A stretch of DNA of 64,000 bases from assembly GCA_964250615.1 (NCBI GenBank), contig CAXUGM010000006.1, one strand, 5' to 3'. The position numbers were made by a program, and so were the translations under genes. The stretch comes from Blautia sp900556555 (GTDB lineage Bacteria > Bacillota > Clostridia > Lachnospirales > Lachnospiraceae). Of the stretch, positions 1 to 8,588 are shown piece by piece; positions within the stretch are counted from its first letter, which is position 1, and every line of letters begins with the position of its first letter. The notes under the pieces are model-generated. The model ran no database searches. It was not told the origin of the DNA and saw nothing but the letters and a program-made list of their open reading frames with translations.

Positions 1-72
1 TAGATAGGGCAGAGGTGGAAGTGCAGTAATGTATGGAGCTGACTGCTACTAATCGGTCGAGGGCTTGACCAA
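1..72 (+). rRNA. 23S ribosomal RNA, 3' end (partial)
   Basis: The first bases match the conserved 3' terminus of bacterial 23S rRNA: the gctgactgctactaatcggt block followed by cgagggcttgacc. The rest of the gene lies upstream of the window. The exact 3' end is estimated from family knowledge. No 5S rRNA sequence is visible in the roughly 100 bases between here and the first tRNA, so this operon either carries its 5S elsewhere or lacks one. Confidence 0.9.
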
Positions 73-175
73 AGGAATCAAAAGATTCCAGCGGCGAAGT
101 TGGAAGGTTTGAGTTTTGTATATGTGGTTTTGAAGGTATAGTGATTAAGCTCCCACAAAGAGCTCTAAAGATAAC

Positions 176-247
176 GGCTCCTTGGTCAAGCGGTTAAGAC
201 ATCGCCCTTTCACGGCGGTAACACGGGTTCGATTCCCGTAGGAGTCA
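176..247 (+). tRNA. tRNA-Glu (anticodon TTC)
   Basis: A 72-base cloverleaf. The acceptor stem GGCTCCT pairs with AGGAGTC with one G-U, the anticodon loop reads TTC, and the T-loop GGTTCGATTCC is canonical with discriminator A. CCA is not encoded. It is the first of three tRNAs directly behind the 23S gene, probably co-transcribed with it. Confidence 0.96.
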
Positions 248-299
248 CTAAAAAATGCTTGCATATATTCAATATATGCGAGTATAATATATTATATAT

Positions 300-370
300 G
301 GCGCCATAGCCAAGTGGTAAGGCAAAGGTCTGCAACACCTCTATCACCAGTTCAAATCTGGTTGGCGCCT
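300..370 (+). tRNA. tRNA-Cys (anticodon GCA)
   Basis: A 71-base cloverleaf. GGCGCCA pairs perfectly with TGGCGCC, the anticodon is GCA and the discriminator is T, as expected for tRNA-Cys. It is the second tRNA of the post-rRNA cluster. Confidence 0.96.
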
Positions 371-379
371 CTTTATTAT

Positions 380-452
380 TCCTCCTTAGCTCAGTCGGTA
401 GAGCATGCGGCTGTTAACCGCAGTGTCGTTGGTTCGAGTCCAACAGGGGGAG
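380..452 (+). tRNA. tRNA-Asn (anticodon GTT)
   Basis: A 73-base cloverleaf. The acceptor TCCTCCT pairs with AGGGGGA, the anticodon is GTT and the discriminator is G. It is the last tRNA of the cluster and is followed by a terminator. Confidence 0.96.
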
Positions 453-475
453 CTTTTTTATTTAATAAATATTAG

Positions 476-523
476 ATCACCGTTCATTGAAATTTTATAA
501 TTCCAGTGAACGGTGATTTTTTT
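476..523 (+). terminator. Rho-independent terminator of the rRNA/tRNA operon
   Basis: An 11-bp perfect stem, ATCACCGTTCA (476-486) with TGAACGGTGAT (507-517), is followed by a run of T. It closes the rRNA-tRNA transcript. The stretch from 524 to about 690 upstream of the next gene is AT-rich, and I see no convincing -35/-10 pair in it. Confidence 0.9.
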
Positions 524-703
524 ATATCCTATAAAAGTCTTGAAGAGTGATATTGCCATCCTTTTTACTTATCAGAGAGAAAAGAATTACTTGAAAAATT
601 CCGTAGTTTCTATAGTTATTTCACTATTTTTTCTTCCATGAGAATGTTAAAATAGCAAAAGATAATTTATGATACAACGAACAACAAATATGGAGGAAAA
701 CTT

Positions 704-1984
704 ATGAGTATACAAGAGACAATGGATCTTTTTTTGGATAAATTGAGGACACAGGCAAAGGATTGTCCGGAATTAATGGATTTGTTCGTAAATTGCTATA
801 CAAATACGCTGAATACCACAGTGAAAAGAATGGAAAATAACATGACCCATGTGATAACAGGGGATATTCCAGCCATGTGGCTGAGAGATTCTGCGGCACA
901 GTTAAGACCCTATATTTTTCTGGCAAGGGAAAATGGAGAAATCAGAGAACTGATTGCAGGTCTGGTGAGACGTCAGTTTATGTGCATTACTATTGACGAG
1001 TATGCCAATGCCTTTAATGAAGCTCCTAATGGAGCCTGCTGGGAAAAAGATGATCCAGATCAGAATCCATGGGTGTGGGAGCGGAAGTTTGAAGTGGATT
1101 CGCTTTGTTATCCTCTCCAGTTGGCTTATCTTTTATGGAAGAATACAGGCTGTGTCACGCAGTTTGAGGGAGCGTTCCAGGAAGGTGTGAAGAAAATTCT
1201 GGAAGTATTTACAACAGAGCAATATCATGAAGAAAAGTCAGAGTACCGTTTTAACAGAAACAATGGATATTACCGGGATACACTGTCCAGAGACGGAAAA
1301 GGTGCATTGGTGAAATCAGGCACAGGATTAATCTGGTCCGGATTCCGCCCAAGTGACGATGCTTGCACCTATGGGTATCTGATTCCATCCAATATGTTTG
1401 CAGTGGTCGCTCTTGGCTATCTGGAAGAAATGGAAAGAGAGATTTTCCGTAATGAGGAACTGGCAGAAAAAGCGAAATCTTTAAAAGAAGAAGTCAAAGA
1501 AGCTATTGAGACTATAGGAAAAACTTTTACAGAAGAGTTTGGAATGGTGTATGCATATGAAACAGATGGTTTTGGTATGTATAATCTCATGGATGACGCC
1601 AATGTTCCAAGTCTTCTGGCTATGAGTTATCTGGGGTATGAGGGAGACCGGGAAGTCAGTGCAAACACGAGACGGTTCCTTTTAAGCGAGGCAAATCCTT
1701 TCTACTTTAAAGGATGTAAGGCAGCCGGAATCGGAAGTCCCCATACACCATCCAATTATATCTGGCATATTGCCATGGCGGTTCAGGGATTGACAAGTGC
1801 AAGTAAAGAAGAAAAACTGGAAATCCTGGAAACCATGGCAGCGACAACAGGTGGAAAAGGCGTGATGCATGAAGGATTTTGCTGTGAAGATGACAGTAAA
1901 TTTACAAGAGCATGGTTTTCCTGGGCAAATGCTATGTACGCAGAATTATTTCTGGATTATATGGAATACACACTGGAAAAATAA
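704..1984 (+). CDS. GH125 exo-alpha-1,6-mannosidase
   Basis: A 426-residue protein of glycoside hydrolase family 125 (formerly DUF1237), which removes non-reducing alpha-1,6-linked mannose as in N-glycan cores. The family block GDIPAMWLRDSA lies at residues 53-64. The SGFRPSDDA segment around D218/D219 and the MHEGF segment with E390 correspond by eye to the catalytic acid and base described for clostridial GH125. There is no signal peptide, so it should be cytoplasmic. The start is an ATG behind TGGAGGA. It is followed by a GH38 mannosidase under its own promoter and by an ABC importer and beta-mannosidase further on, which supports intracellular trimming of imported high-mannose fragments. 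Confidence 0.93.
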   Translation: MSIQETMDLFLDKLRTQAKDCPELMDLFVNCYTNTLNTTVKRMENNMTHVITGDIPAMWLRDSAAQLRPYIFLARENGEIRELIAGLVRRQFMCITIDEYANAFNEAPNGACWEKDDPDQNPWVWERKFEVDSLCYPLQLAYLLWKNTGCVTQFEGAFQEGVKKILEVFTTEQYHEEKSEYRFNRNNGYYRDTLSRDGKGALVKSGTGLIWSGFRPSDDACTYGYLIPSNMFAVVALGYLEEMEREIFRNEELAEKAKSLKEEVKEAIETIGKTFTEEFGMVYAYETDGFGMYNLMDDANVPSLLAMSYLGYEGDREVSANTRRFLLSEANPFYFKGCKAAGIGSPHTPSNYIWHIAMAVQGLTSASKEEKLEILETMAATTGGKGVMHEGFCCEDDSKFTRAWFSWANAMYAELFLDYMEYTLEK

Positions 1985-2000
1985 CAGATTTTGCAGAGCA

Positions 2001-2063
2001 TAGAATTTGTACACTAAACATAGAAAAAGGAAAATTGAGATAAAATCAGAGATTAGGTACAAT
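2001..2063 (+). promoter_or_regulatory. Promoter of GH38 gene with upstream 13-bp candidate activator motif
   Basis: TTGAGA (2035-2040) and TACAAT (2058-2063) are separated by 17 bp, a good sigma-A promoter. The 13-mer TAGAATTTGTACA at 2001-2013 recurs at 11225-11237 upstream of the ABC importer, in both cases starting exactly 57 bp before the -10 box. I infer a binding site for the response regulator encoded at 7041-8567. Confidence 0.6.
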
Positions 2064-2110
2064 GTAAGGGAAAACAGACGAAAGCGAGAACAGGAGGTTC
2101 AAAAGTCCAT

Positions 2111-5100
2111 ATGTTTTTAACAGATAGAAAATTAGACAGACGAATCAGCGAAGTGAAAAACTACATATACCGCAATGCTTTGAACATGAAGGAATTTGTA
2201 GTATGCGAAGACGAGCAGGGCGTGGTAAATCCTGTTGTCCCGGTAAATTTTGATAACTGGGAGACGATTTCCGTAGGGGATTGCTGGTCCGGCCGTGACC
2301 GTTATCTGTGGATGCACAAGGAGGTTCATATTCCGGAAGAATGGAAAGGTCAGAGAGTTGTAGGTGTATTCGATTTTGGTAATACAGGAGCAGGAAACAA
2401 CTCTGGCTTTGAAGCCATGTGCTACATCAACGAAAAACCATACCAGGGTGTAGACGTAAATCATAAAGAAGTATTTTTCCCGGAAGAATTATATGGAAAA
2501 ACATTCAGCCTTACATTCCGTCTCTGGTCAGGTCTGGAAGGCGGCGGTGTTCCGAGACCGCAGGAACACAAGATCGCACAGGCAGATTTAGCATGCCTGG
2601 ATGAAAAAGCAGATGATTTTTATTACATGGGTACTTTGATTCTGGACACCATTAAGAATCTGGAAGATGGAAACCCTGTAAAATATGATTTGAGAATTGC
2701 TCTTGATACAGCATGCCACTGCATTGACTGGTTTTATCCTGGAAGTGAAAGCTTCTATGAAAGCCTGCATCAGGCAGATGATGTATTAAATACAAAAATC
2801 GACGGTATGGAGAAAAATTCTCTGGTAAGCGTACATTGTGTAGGACATACGCACATTGATATGGCATGGCTGTGGAGATTAAAACACACCCATGAGAAAG
2901 CATCACGTTCTTTCTCAACCGTACTGCGTATGATGGAAATGTTCCCGGAATATATTTTCCTTCAGACACAGCCTCAGTTATATGAATATATCAAAGAAGA
3001 TTTCCCGGAGATCTATGAAGAGATTAAGAAACGTGTAGCAGAGGGACGCTGGGAAGTAGACGGAGGTATGTGGGTAGAAGCAGACTGTAACCTGACAAGT
3101 GGCGAATCCCTGACCCGTCAGATTTTAATCGGAAGCAAGTTCATCAAAGACGAATTTGGGAAAGATGTAGAATATTTATGGCTGCCAGACGTATTCGGAT
3201 ATTCCTGGGCACTGCCTCAGATTCTGAAAAAATCAGGTATTGATATGTTCATGACTACCAAGATAAGCTGGAACCAGTTTAACCGTATGCCACACGATAC
3301 CTTCCACTGGAAAGGTATGGATGGCAGCGAAGTGCTGACACACTTTATCACTACACCGGAACCTTGGAATGAGCCGGGTTCCTGGTTCTATACCTACAAC
3401 GGACTTCTTACTGCAAAGACTGTAAAAGGTGTGTGGGATGCTTACAGTGAAAAAGAAATGAACAAAGACCTTCTGATCTCCTTTGGATATGGAGACGGTG
3501 GCGGCGGTGTAAACCGTGACCTTCTGGAAGCAAGAAGACGTATCGATAAGATTCCGGGACTGCCTACACTGAAGACTTCCACAGCAGGAGAATATTTCAG
3601 AAATCTGAAAGAAACAGTGAAAGAAACAGATCAGTATGTACATACCTGGGATGGAGAGCTGTATCTGGAATACCACAGAGGTACTTACACCAGCCAGGGT
3701 TACAATAAACGTATGAACCGTAAAATGGAACTTCTCTACAGAAAAGCAGAGTGGATGACCGCTATGAATGCTGTTTTGGAACAGAACATGGACAAAGCAG
3801 AACAGGAAAAACTGACACAGGGATGGAAGATGATCCTTACCAATCAGTTCCACGATATCATTCCCGGTTCTTCTATTCATGAAGTGTACGAAGATTCCAG
3901 ACGAGATTACGAAAAAGTAAAACACATTGCTGAAGAAGTTACAGCAGATTATAAGGCAGCAGCTCTGGAGGAAAAAGAAGGAGCTTATACTGTTTACAAT
4001 GCTTCTGGATGGAATCTGAACGAACTGGTAGCAGTTCCGGCAGAAAAAGCAGCAGTATATACCGATGCAGAAGGAAATGTACTTCCGTCTCAGAACGCAG
4101 AAGGCATCACCTATGTGCAGGTTAATGATGTACCGGCTATGGGACATAAAGTTATTTTCGCACAGAAGGGTGAAAATAAGGCAGAAAGCAGTGCGTTCAC
4201 AGTAAACGGAAGAAATATTGAAACACCATTTTACTCTATTTCTCTTAACAGCTATGGCCAGATTACCCGTCTGTATGATAAGACAGAAGAAAGAGAAGTT
4301 CTGGCAGCAGGAGAGAGAGGAAACGTTCTTCAGATGTTTGAAGATAAGCCTCTGGATAATGATGCATGGGATATTGACATTTTCTATCAGCAGAAAATGA
4401 GGGAAGTAACAGACCTGACAAGCTTTGAAGTAACACAGTGCGGACCTCTTCGCCTGGTGATTCATATGGAATGGAAATATATGAACACTACCATTGCACA
4501 GGATATGATTCTGTACAGTGCTGACAGAAGAATCGACTTTAAGACAGATGTAGATTTCCAGGAAAGACAGCAGCTTTTGAAAGCAGCATTTACCGTAGAT
4601 ATCAGAAGCACTTTTGCAACTTATGATATTCAGTATGGTAATGTACGCCGTGCAAATCACTGGAATACCAGCTGGGATCAGGCAAGATTTGAGTCTGTAG
4701 GCCATAGATTTGCAGACTTGTCTGAAAGAAATTATGGTGTTGCCCTGATGAATGACTGCAAATATGGATATGACATTAAGGATAATCTGATGAGAATCTC
4801 TCTCCTTCGTTCCGGCTTGCAGCCAGACCACATCCAGGATGTAGGAAGACATGAATTTACATATTCACTGCTTCCACATACAGGTGATTTCGTAGACGGA
4901 CATGTCGTAGAAGAAGCATATGCATTGAACAATCCAATGGATGTATTCAAAGGTGCAGATAAATTTGAAAATGCAAGCTTCTTTACCTTAGATAATGCAC
5001 AGGTAGAAATCGATGCTGTGAAGAAATCTGAAGATGGAAAATATCTGGTTGTCCGTTTCCACGATTTTGCAGGAGCAAAACAGAAAGTGACACTGACACC

Positions 5101-5227
5101 ATCCTTTGCATATAAGGCATGGGCAGAAAGTGATTTAAGAGAACGTGCAATGGAAGACTTCCGTAAGGATGAGATCGTAATGGATTTACATCCATATGAG
5201 ATCAAAACCATTATGTTTGAAATCTAA
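2111..5227 (+). CDS. GH38 alpha-mannosidase
   Basis: A 1038-residue protein of glycoside hydrolase family 38 (retaining, zinc-dependent alpha-mannosidase). The HTHID motif at residues 246-250 supplies metal ligands, LWLPDVFGYS places the nucleophile at D360, and a later QFHD motif supplies another ligand. C-terminal beta domains fill the remaining length, normal for bacterial members. No signal peptide is present, so cleavage of imported manno-oligosaccharides would be cytoplasmic. The ribosome site AGGAGG sits 13 bases upstream of the ATG, slightly long. It is transcribed from its own promoter about 50 bases upstream and ended by a terminator, so it can be expressed separately from the GH125 gene before it. 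Exact linkage specificity cannot be read from sequence. Confidence 0.95.
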   Translation: MFLTDRKLDRRISEVKNYIYRNALNMKEFVVCEDEQGVVNPVVPVNFDNWETISVGDCWSGRDRYLWMHKEVHIPEEWKGQRVVGVFDFGNTGAGNNSGFEAMCYINEKPYQGVDVNHKEVFFPEELYGKTFSLTFRLWSGLEGGGVPRPQEHKIAQADLACLDEKADDFYYMGTLILDTIKNLEDGNPVKYDLRIALDTACHCIDWFYPGSESFYESLHQADDVLNTKIDGMEKNSLVSVHCVGHTHIDMAWLWRLKHTHEKASRSFSTVLRMMEMFPEYIFLQTQPQLYEYIKEDFPEIYEEIKKRVAEGRWEVDGGMWVEADCNLTSGESLTRQILIGSKFIKDEFGKDVEYLWLPDVFGYSWALPQILKKSGIDMFMTTKISWNQFNRMPHDTFHWKGMDGSEVLTHFITTPEPWNEPGSWFYTYNGLLTAKTVKGVWDAYSEKEMNKDLLISFGYGDGGGGVNRDLLEARRRIDKIPGLPTLKTSTAGEYFRNLKETVKETDQYVHTWDGELYLEYHRGTYTSQGYNKRMNRKMELLYRKAEWMTAMNAVLEQNMDKAEQEKLTQGWKMILTNQFHDIIPGSSIHEVYEDSRRDYEKVKHIAEEVTADYKAAALEEKEGAYTVYNASGWNLNELVAVPAEKAAVYTDAEGNVLPSQNAEGITYVQVNDVPAMGHKVIFAQKGENKAESSAFTVNGRNIETPFYSISLNSYGQITRLYDKTEEREVLAAGERGNVLQMFEDKPLDNDAWDIDIFYQQKMREVTDLTSFEVTQCGPLRLVIHMEWKYMNTTIAQDMILYSADRRIDFKTDVDFQERQQLLKAAFTVDIRSTFATYDIQYGNVRRANHWNTSWDQARFESVGHRFADLSERNYGVALMNDCKYGYDIKDNLMRISLLRSGLQPDHIQDVGRHEFTYSLLPHTGDFVDGHVVEEAYALNNPMDVFKGADKFENASFFTLDNAQVEIDAVKKSEDGKYLVVRFHDFAGAKQKVTLTPSFAYKAWAESDLRERAMEDFRKDEIVMDLHPYEIKTIMFEI

Positions 5228-5246
5228 GAACAGAATAGACACAGAA

Positions 5247-5274
5247 AGAGAGCGTAAACCACTGCTCTCTTTTT
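5247..5274 (+). terminator. Terminator after the GH38 gene
   Basis: A 7-bp stem, AGAGAGC (5247-5253) with GCTCTCT (5264-5270), is followed by a T run. It separates the GH38 unit from the two-component operon. Confidence 0.75.
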
Positions 5275-5340
5275 GTGCTATAAATTCAGTGGACAGTATG
5301 ATACACTGTAGTCAGGATAACCAAAGGAGTAGTAAAAAAT

Positions 5341-7044
5341 ATGGAAAAAAGGAAGCCAAAACAGCTTTATTCTAAATTATTCTGGACATATACAGTGATT
5401 GTACTTTGTATTGTCTCAGCACTTACTGTTTATTTTCTTACTGTCTCTCAAAAGCACATTTTGGATAGTAATATGGAAGAACTGGAGCGTGTCAATACAG
5501 CCTGCATCAATTATATTGAAGAGACGGAAGAAATTGCAGATTACTTGTATAAAGACTTATACCGTTCTAAATCAAAATTAGATGATTTACAGGCTTATCT
5601 TGGATTAGAGCCAGAAGAATATCAAAGATATTATTTAGAGAGATATGCGGACACGAATGATTTAGTTTATGAGGGAATTTTTAATTTTTTGACAGAAGCT
5701 TTTGAAGCTTACAGTGAGTTAGAAAAAGTAGAGCTTATCAGTTATAAGACTTTTAAGATGACAGAATGCCGCCCGGATCAGACTATTTATCCGGGGAAGG
5801 ATGGGAAAACCAGGCTTGCAATGCTGCAAAGCAGTAACTATGAGCAAAATGGCAAATTAGTGTACACGAAAGCAATACGCAGGACAGATAACATGGAAAA
5901 TGTGGGCTGCATGATTTTTACTTTTGAAGGAGAAAAACAATTTCAAAAGATTCAGGAAACCAATGAAATTACCCAGACTGTTGTGTTATCTGAGTATGAG
6001 CAGCCGGTCTTTCAGGATATAAATGCAGAAAAATGGACAACCATGCTGGATCAAAATAAGTATTATCAGGAAAAATCCATGACGGATCAGTACACTGTTT
6101 ATTCTTTTCAAAAAGAAGATGATGCAGAACGTATTCACATGGGAACTTTTTTCACAATCATAGGAGCTGGTGTGGCGGCTGTTATTCTGGGAATTCTGCT
6201 GATTGAGTATTATGTACGCCGTCTTACCAGGCGTGTTGGCGGGATTCTGGAAGCCATGAATGAAGTAACTACAGGAAATCTAAAGGTACGCTTGAATGTA
6301 GAACATACCACAGATGAACTGGATATGATTGCGGCTAATTTCAATAACATGTGTGAGGAACTGACACTTTATATCCAGAAAAGCTATCTTGCAGAGATTG
6401 AGAGAAAGAATGCACAGATGCAGGCTTTGCAGAGCCAGATTAATCCACACTTTTTATATAATACTCTGGAAGCTATCCGGATGAAAGCTATTTGTAACGG
6501 TGACAGAGAAGTAGGAAAAATGCTTTACAGCATGGTGGGATTGTTCAGAAGCCAGATAAAAGAGGCAGATGTTATCACACTTGGGCAGGAGCTTGATTAT
6601 TGTAAACAGTATCTGGAATTGTTTATGTTCCGTTATAAAGGCATCTTTGAATATTATTTTGAATGTGAGCCGGAACTTTTGTCCATACCGGTTATAAAAT
6701 TTATCTTACAGCCCATTGTAGAAAACTATTTTATTCATGGAATTGACAGGGAAAGAAATGATAACCGTATTTGTATATGGGCTGAGAAGAAGGAACATAC
6801 ACTGTTTCTCCATGTGGAAGATAATGGGTATGGAATGAAGCAGGAGGATATTGAGAAAAAAAATCAGGAGCTCCAGACAAATCTTCCTGAAAAAGAGGGA
6901 GAACACTCTATTGGAATTACGAATGTGAACAGAAGGATCAAAGCAGTTTATGGGGAGGAATATGGCATTTTTATGGAGGCAGCAAAGCCAGCAGGACTGC
7001 ATGTAATCATTACAATTAAGATAGAAGCAGGGGAAGAACAATGA
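5341..7044 (+). CDS. YesM-type sensor histidine kinase
   Basis: A 567-residue membrane sensor kinase. A first transmembrane segment (about residues 14-34), an extracellular domain of about 230 residues and a second transmembrane segment (about 267-290) precede a HAMP linker, a His_kinase domain of the LytS/YesM class with phospho-acceptor H370 in NPHFLYNTLE, and a C-terminal HATPase. This family pairs with AraC-type response regulators and commonly controls neighbouring carbohydrate ABC importers. The stop overlaps the ATG of the response regulator by four bases (ATGA), indicating translational coupling. The extracellular domain, possibly together with the binding protein encoded two genes downstream, would sense the glycan. 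The ligand is not identifiable from sequence. Confidence 0.93.
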   Translation: MEKRKPKQLYSKLFWTYTVIVLCIVSALTVYFLTVSQKHILDSNMEELERVNTACINYIEETEEIADYLYKDLYRSKSKLDDLQAYLGLEPEEYQRYYLERYADTNDLVYEGIFNFLTEAFEAYSELEKVELISYKTFKMTECRPDQTIYPGKDGKTRLAMLQSSNYEQNGKLVYTKAIRRTDNMENVGCMIFTFEGEKQFQKIQETNEITQTVVLSEYEQPVFQDINAEKWTTMLDQNKYYQEKSMTDQYTVYSFQKEDDAERIHMGTFFTIIGAGVAAVILGILLIEYYVRRLTRRVGGILEAMNEVTTGNLKVRLNVEHTTDELDMIAANFNNMCEELTLYIQKSYLAEIERKNAQMQALQSQINPHFLYNTLEAIRMKAICNGDREVGKMLYSMVGLFRSQIKEADVITLGQELDYCKQYLELFMFRYKGIFEYYFECEPELLSIPVIKFILQPIVENYFIHGIDRERNDNRICIWAEKKEHTLFLHVEDNGYGMKQEDIEKKNQELQTNLPEKEGEHSIGITNVNRRIKAVYGEEYGIFMEAAKPAGLHVIITIKIEAGEEQ

Positions 7045-8567
7045 AAAAGGTTATGTTAGTAGAAGATGAAGATTTAATTCTTCAGGGAATCAGATATATC
7101 ATTGATTGGGAAGAGCTTTCCATGGAAGTGGTGGCAATGGCACATAATGGAAAAGAAGCTCTTGAACTGTTCAAGAAAAATCCGGCGGATATTGTGATAA
7201 CAGATGTGGAAATGCCCTGTATGAATGGATTAGGACTTCTGAAAGAAATCAGAAAAGTTAATTCAAGAACCAGAGGAATTATCTTATCAGGATATGATGA
7301 GTTTGAATATGCAAGAACAGCACTGCGTCTGGATGTAGAAGAATATATTTTAAAACCGATCAATGAGGATTTATTAAAAGAAGCCCTTATCAGAGCAAGC
7401 AGCCATCTTGATGAAATGGATAGGAAAAGAGCCGGAAATATGGAAGATAAGATTGGGTGGATGCGGTTCTTAAAGGGAAAACTTGCCAGAGAAGAAGAGG
7501 CCAAGTTTTATCAGATGCTTCCGGTTATCGGAGAGAATGAGAAAGTTTATGCGGCTATTATGAAAATTGATACAGATACACTGGAAGAATCAGGAAGTAT
7601 GATGGATATATTACTGGAATTGCAAAAATCCCATGAGAAAATCAAACCCATCTACCTGTCTCCGGATACTTTGTTTCTTCTTATGTATGTTCCGGTGAAC
7701 ATATCAGATCAGGAAGTTTTGGAGTATTACGGTGACTTCCAGGATGACCTGGAGAGCGGTTTTGGAATCATGAGCTTTTTCACCGTGAGCACAGCGATCA
7801 AGGAGTATGACAAACTGCCCCAGTGTTATAAGACGGCATCCAGACTACAGAGATACAGAATGCTGGAAGGTTATGGAAGCTGTATTAATGAGGCACATAT
7901 TAAAGATAGAAAATCTAAGGATGTAGTAATTGATGAGACTATTTTAAGAAAAATGATTTTGAAAAAGGATAAAGAAGGTGCATTAAGCTATATCGAAGAT
8001 TTGTTCATTAATAATTTGGAATCAGAAGTAGATGTGGAAGTGCTTTTTCAAATGAGCCTGAAAATTGCCATGATGCTTCAGGACATTAAGATGGAATATA
8101 AATTAATCCAGTCCGGGAATTTGAGGAATCTGTCAGAAATCATTGAGAAAATTTATCAGGCAGATGATCTTTTGGGCGTAAAGACAATCTTTATTTCTGA
8201 GATTGTGGAGATTATCCATTATCTTCATACAGAAGATTCCCAATATACACCAGTGGTGAAACAAATCATGGCAGAGGTACAGAAGAATTACAAAGAAGAT
8301 ATGAATCTGAAAACACTTTCTTATAAATATCATATGAATGCATCTTATCTGGGGCAGATTTTCCAGAAAGAAGCGGGATGTTCTTTTGCTCAGTATTTAA
8401 GCAATACGAAAAATGCAATTGCAAAAGACTTGATTTTAAATACCAATATGAAAATTAATGATATCGCAAAAGAAGTGGGATATCCTGATACCAGCTATTT
8501 TTACCGGAAATTTAAACAATGTTACGGTGTCTCTCCTGCTTCTTTAAGAACAATGAAGAAATATTAA
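7041..8567 (+). CDS. YesN-type response regulator (receiver plus AraC HTH)
   Basis: A 508-residue response regulator. The N-terminal receiver has an acidic pocket and phospho-acceptor D55 in DIVITDVEMP, a long middle region has no recognised domain, and a C-terminal AraC-type double helix-turn-helix spans about residues 400-505, ending in the typical FYRKFKQCYGVSPASLR pattern. It is translationally coupled to the kinase. By family precedent it activates sugar-uptake genes, and the motif shared by the promoters at 2035 and 11282 is a candidate target. The genes downstream (binding protein, DUF4432 protein) follow at 21 and 24 bases, so the whole block 5341-11162 looks like one operon. Confidence 0.93.
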   Translation: MKKVMLVEDEDLILQGIRYIIDWEELSMEVVAMAHNGKEALELFKKNPADIVITDVEMPCMNGLGLLKEIRKVNSRTRGIILSGYDEFEYARTALRLDVEEYILKPINEDLLKEALIRASSHLDEMDRKRAGNMEDKIGWMRFLKGKLAREEEAKFYQMLPVIGENEKVYAAIMKIDTDTLEESGSMMDILLELQKSHEKIKPIYLSPDTLFLLMYVPVNISDQEVLEYYGDFQDDLESGFGIMSFFTVSTAIKEYDKLPQCYKTASRLQRYRMLEGYGSCINEAHIKDRKSKDVVIDETILRKMILKKDKEGALSYIEDLFINNLESEVDVEVLFQMSLKIAMMLQDIKMEYKLIQSGNLRNLSEIIEKIYQADDLLGVKTIFISEIVEIIHYLHTEDSQYTPVVKQIMAEVQKNYKEDMNLKTLSYKYHMNASYLGQIFQKEAGCSFAQYLSNTKNAIAKDLILNTNMKINDIAKEVGYPDTSYFYRKFKQCYGVSPASLRTMKKY

Positions 8568-8588
8568 GGGGATACGAAGAGGTTTTTC

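Noticed and set aside
582..596. Possible third copy of the TAGAATTTGTACA motif before the GH125 gene
   Set aside because: AGAATTACTTGAAA resembles it only loosely and the distance to any plausible -10 box is not 57 bp.
3233..4852. Long open frame on the minus strand (539 codons) inside the GH38 gene
   Set aside because: Antisense shadow of a strongly supported GH38 gene, with atypical composition and no ribosome site or family match.
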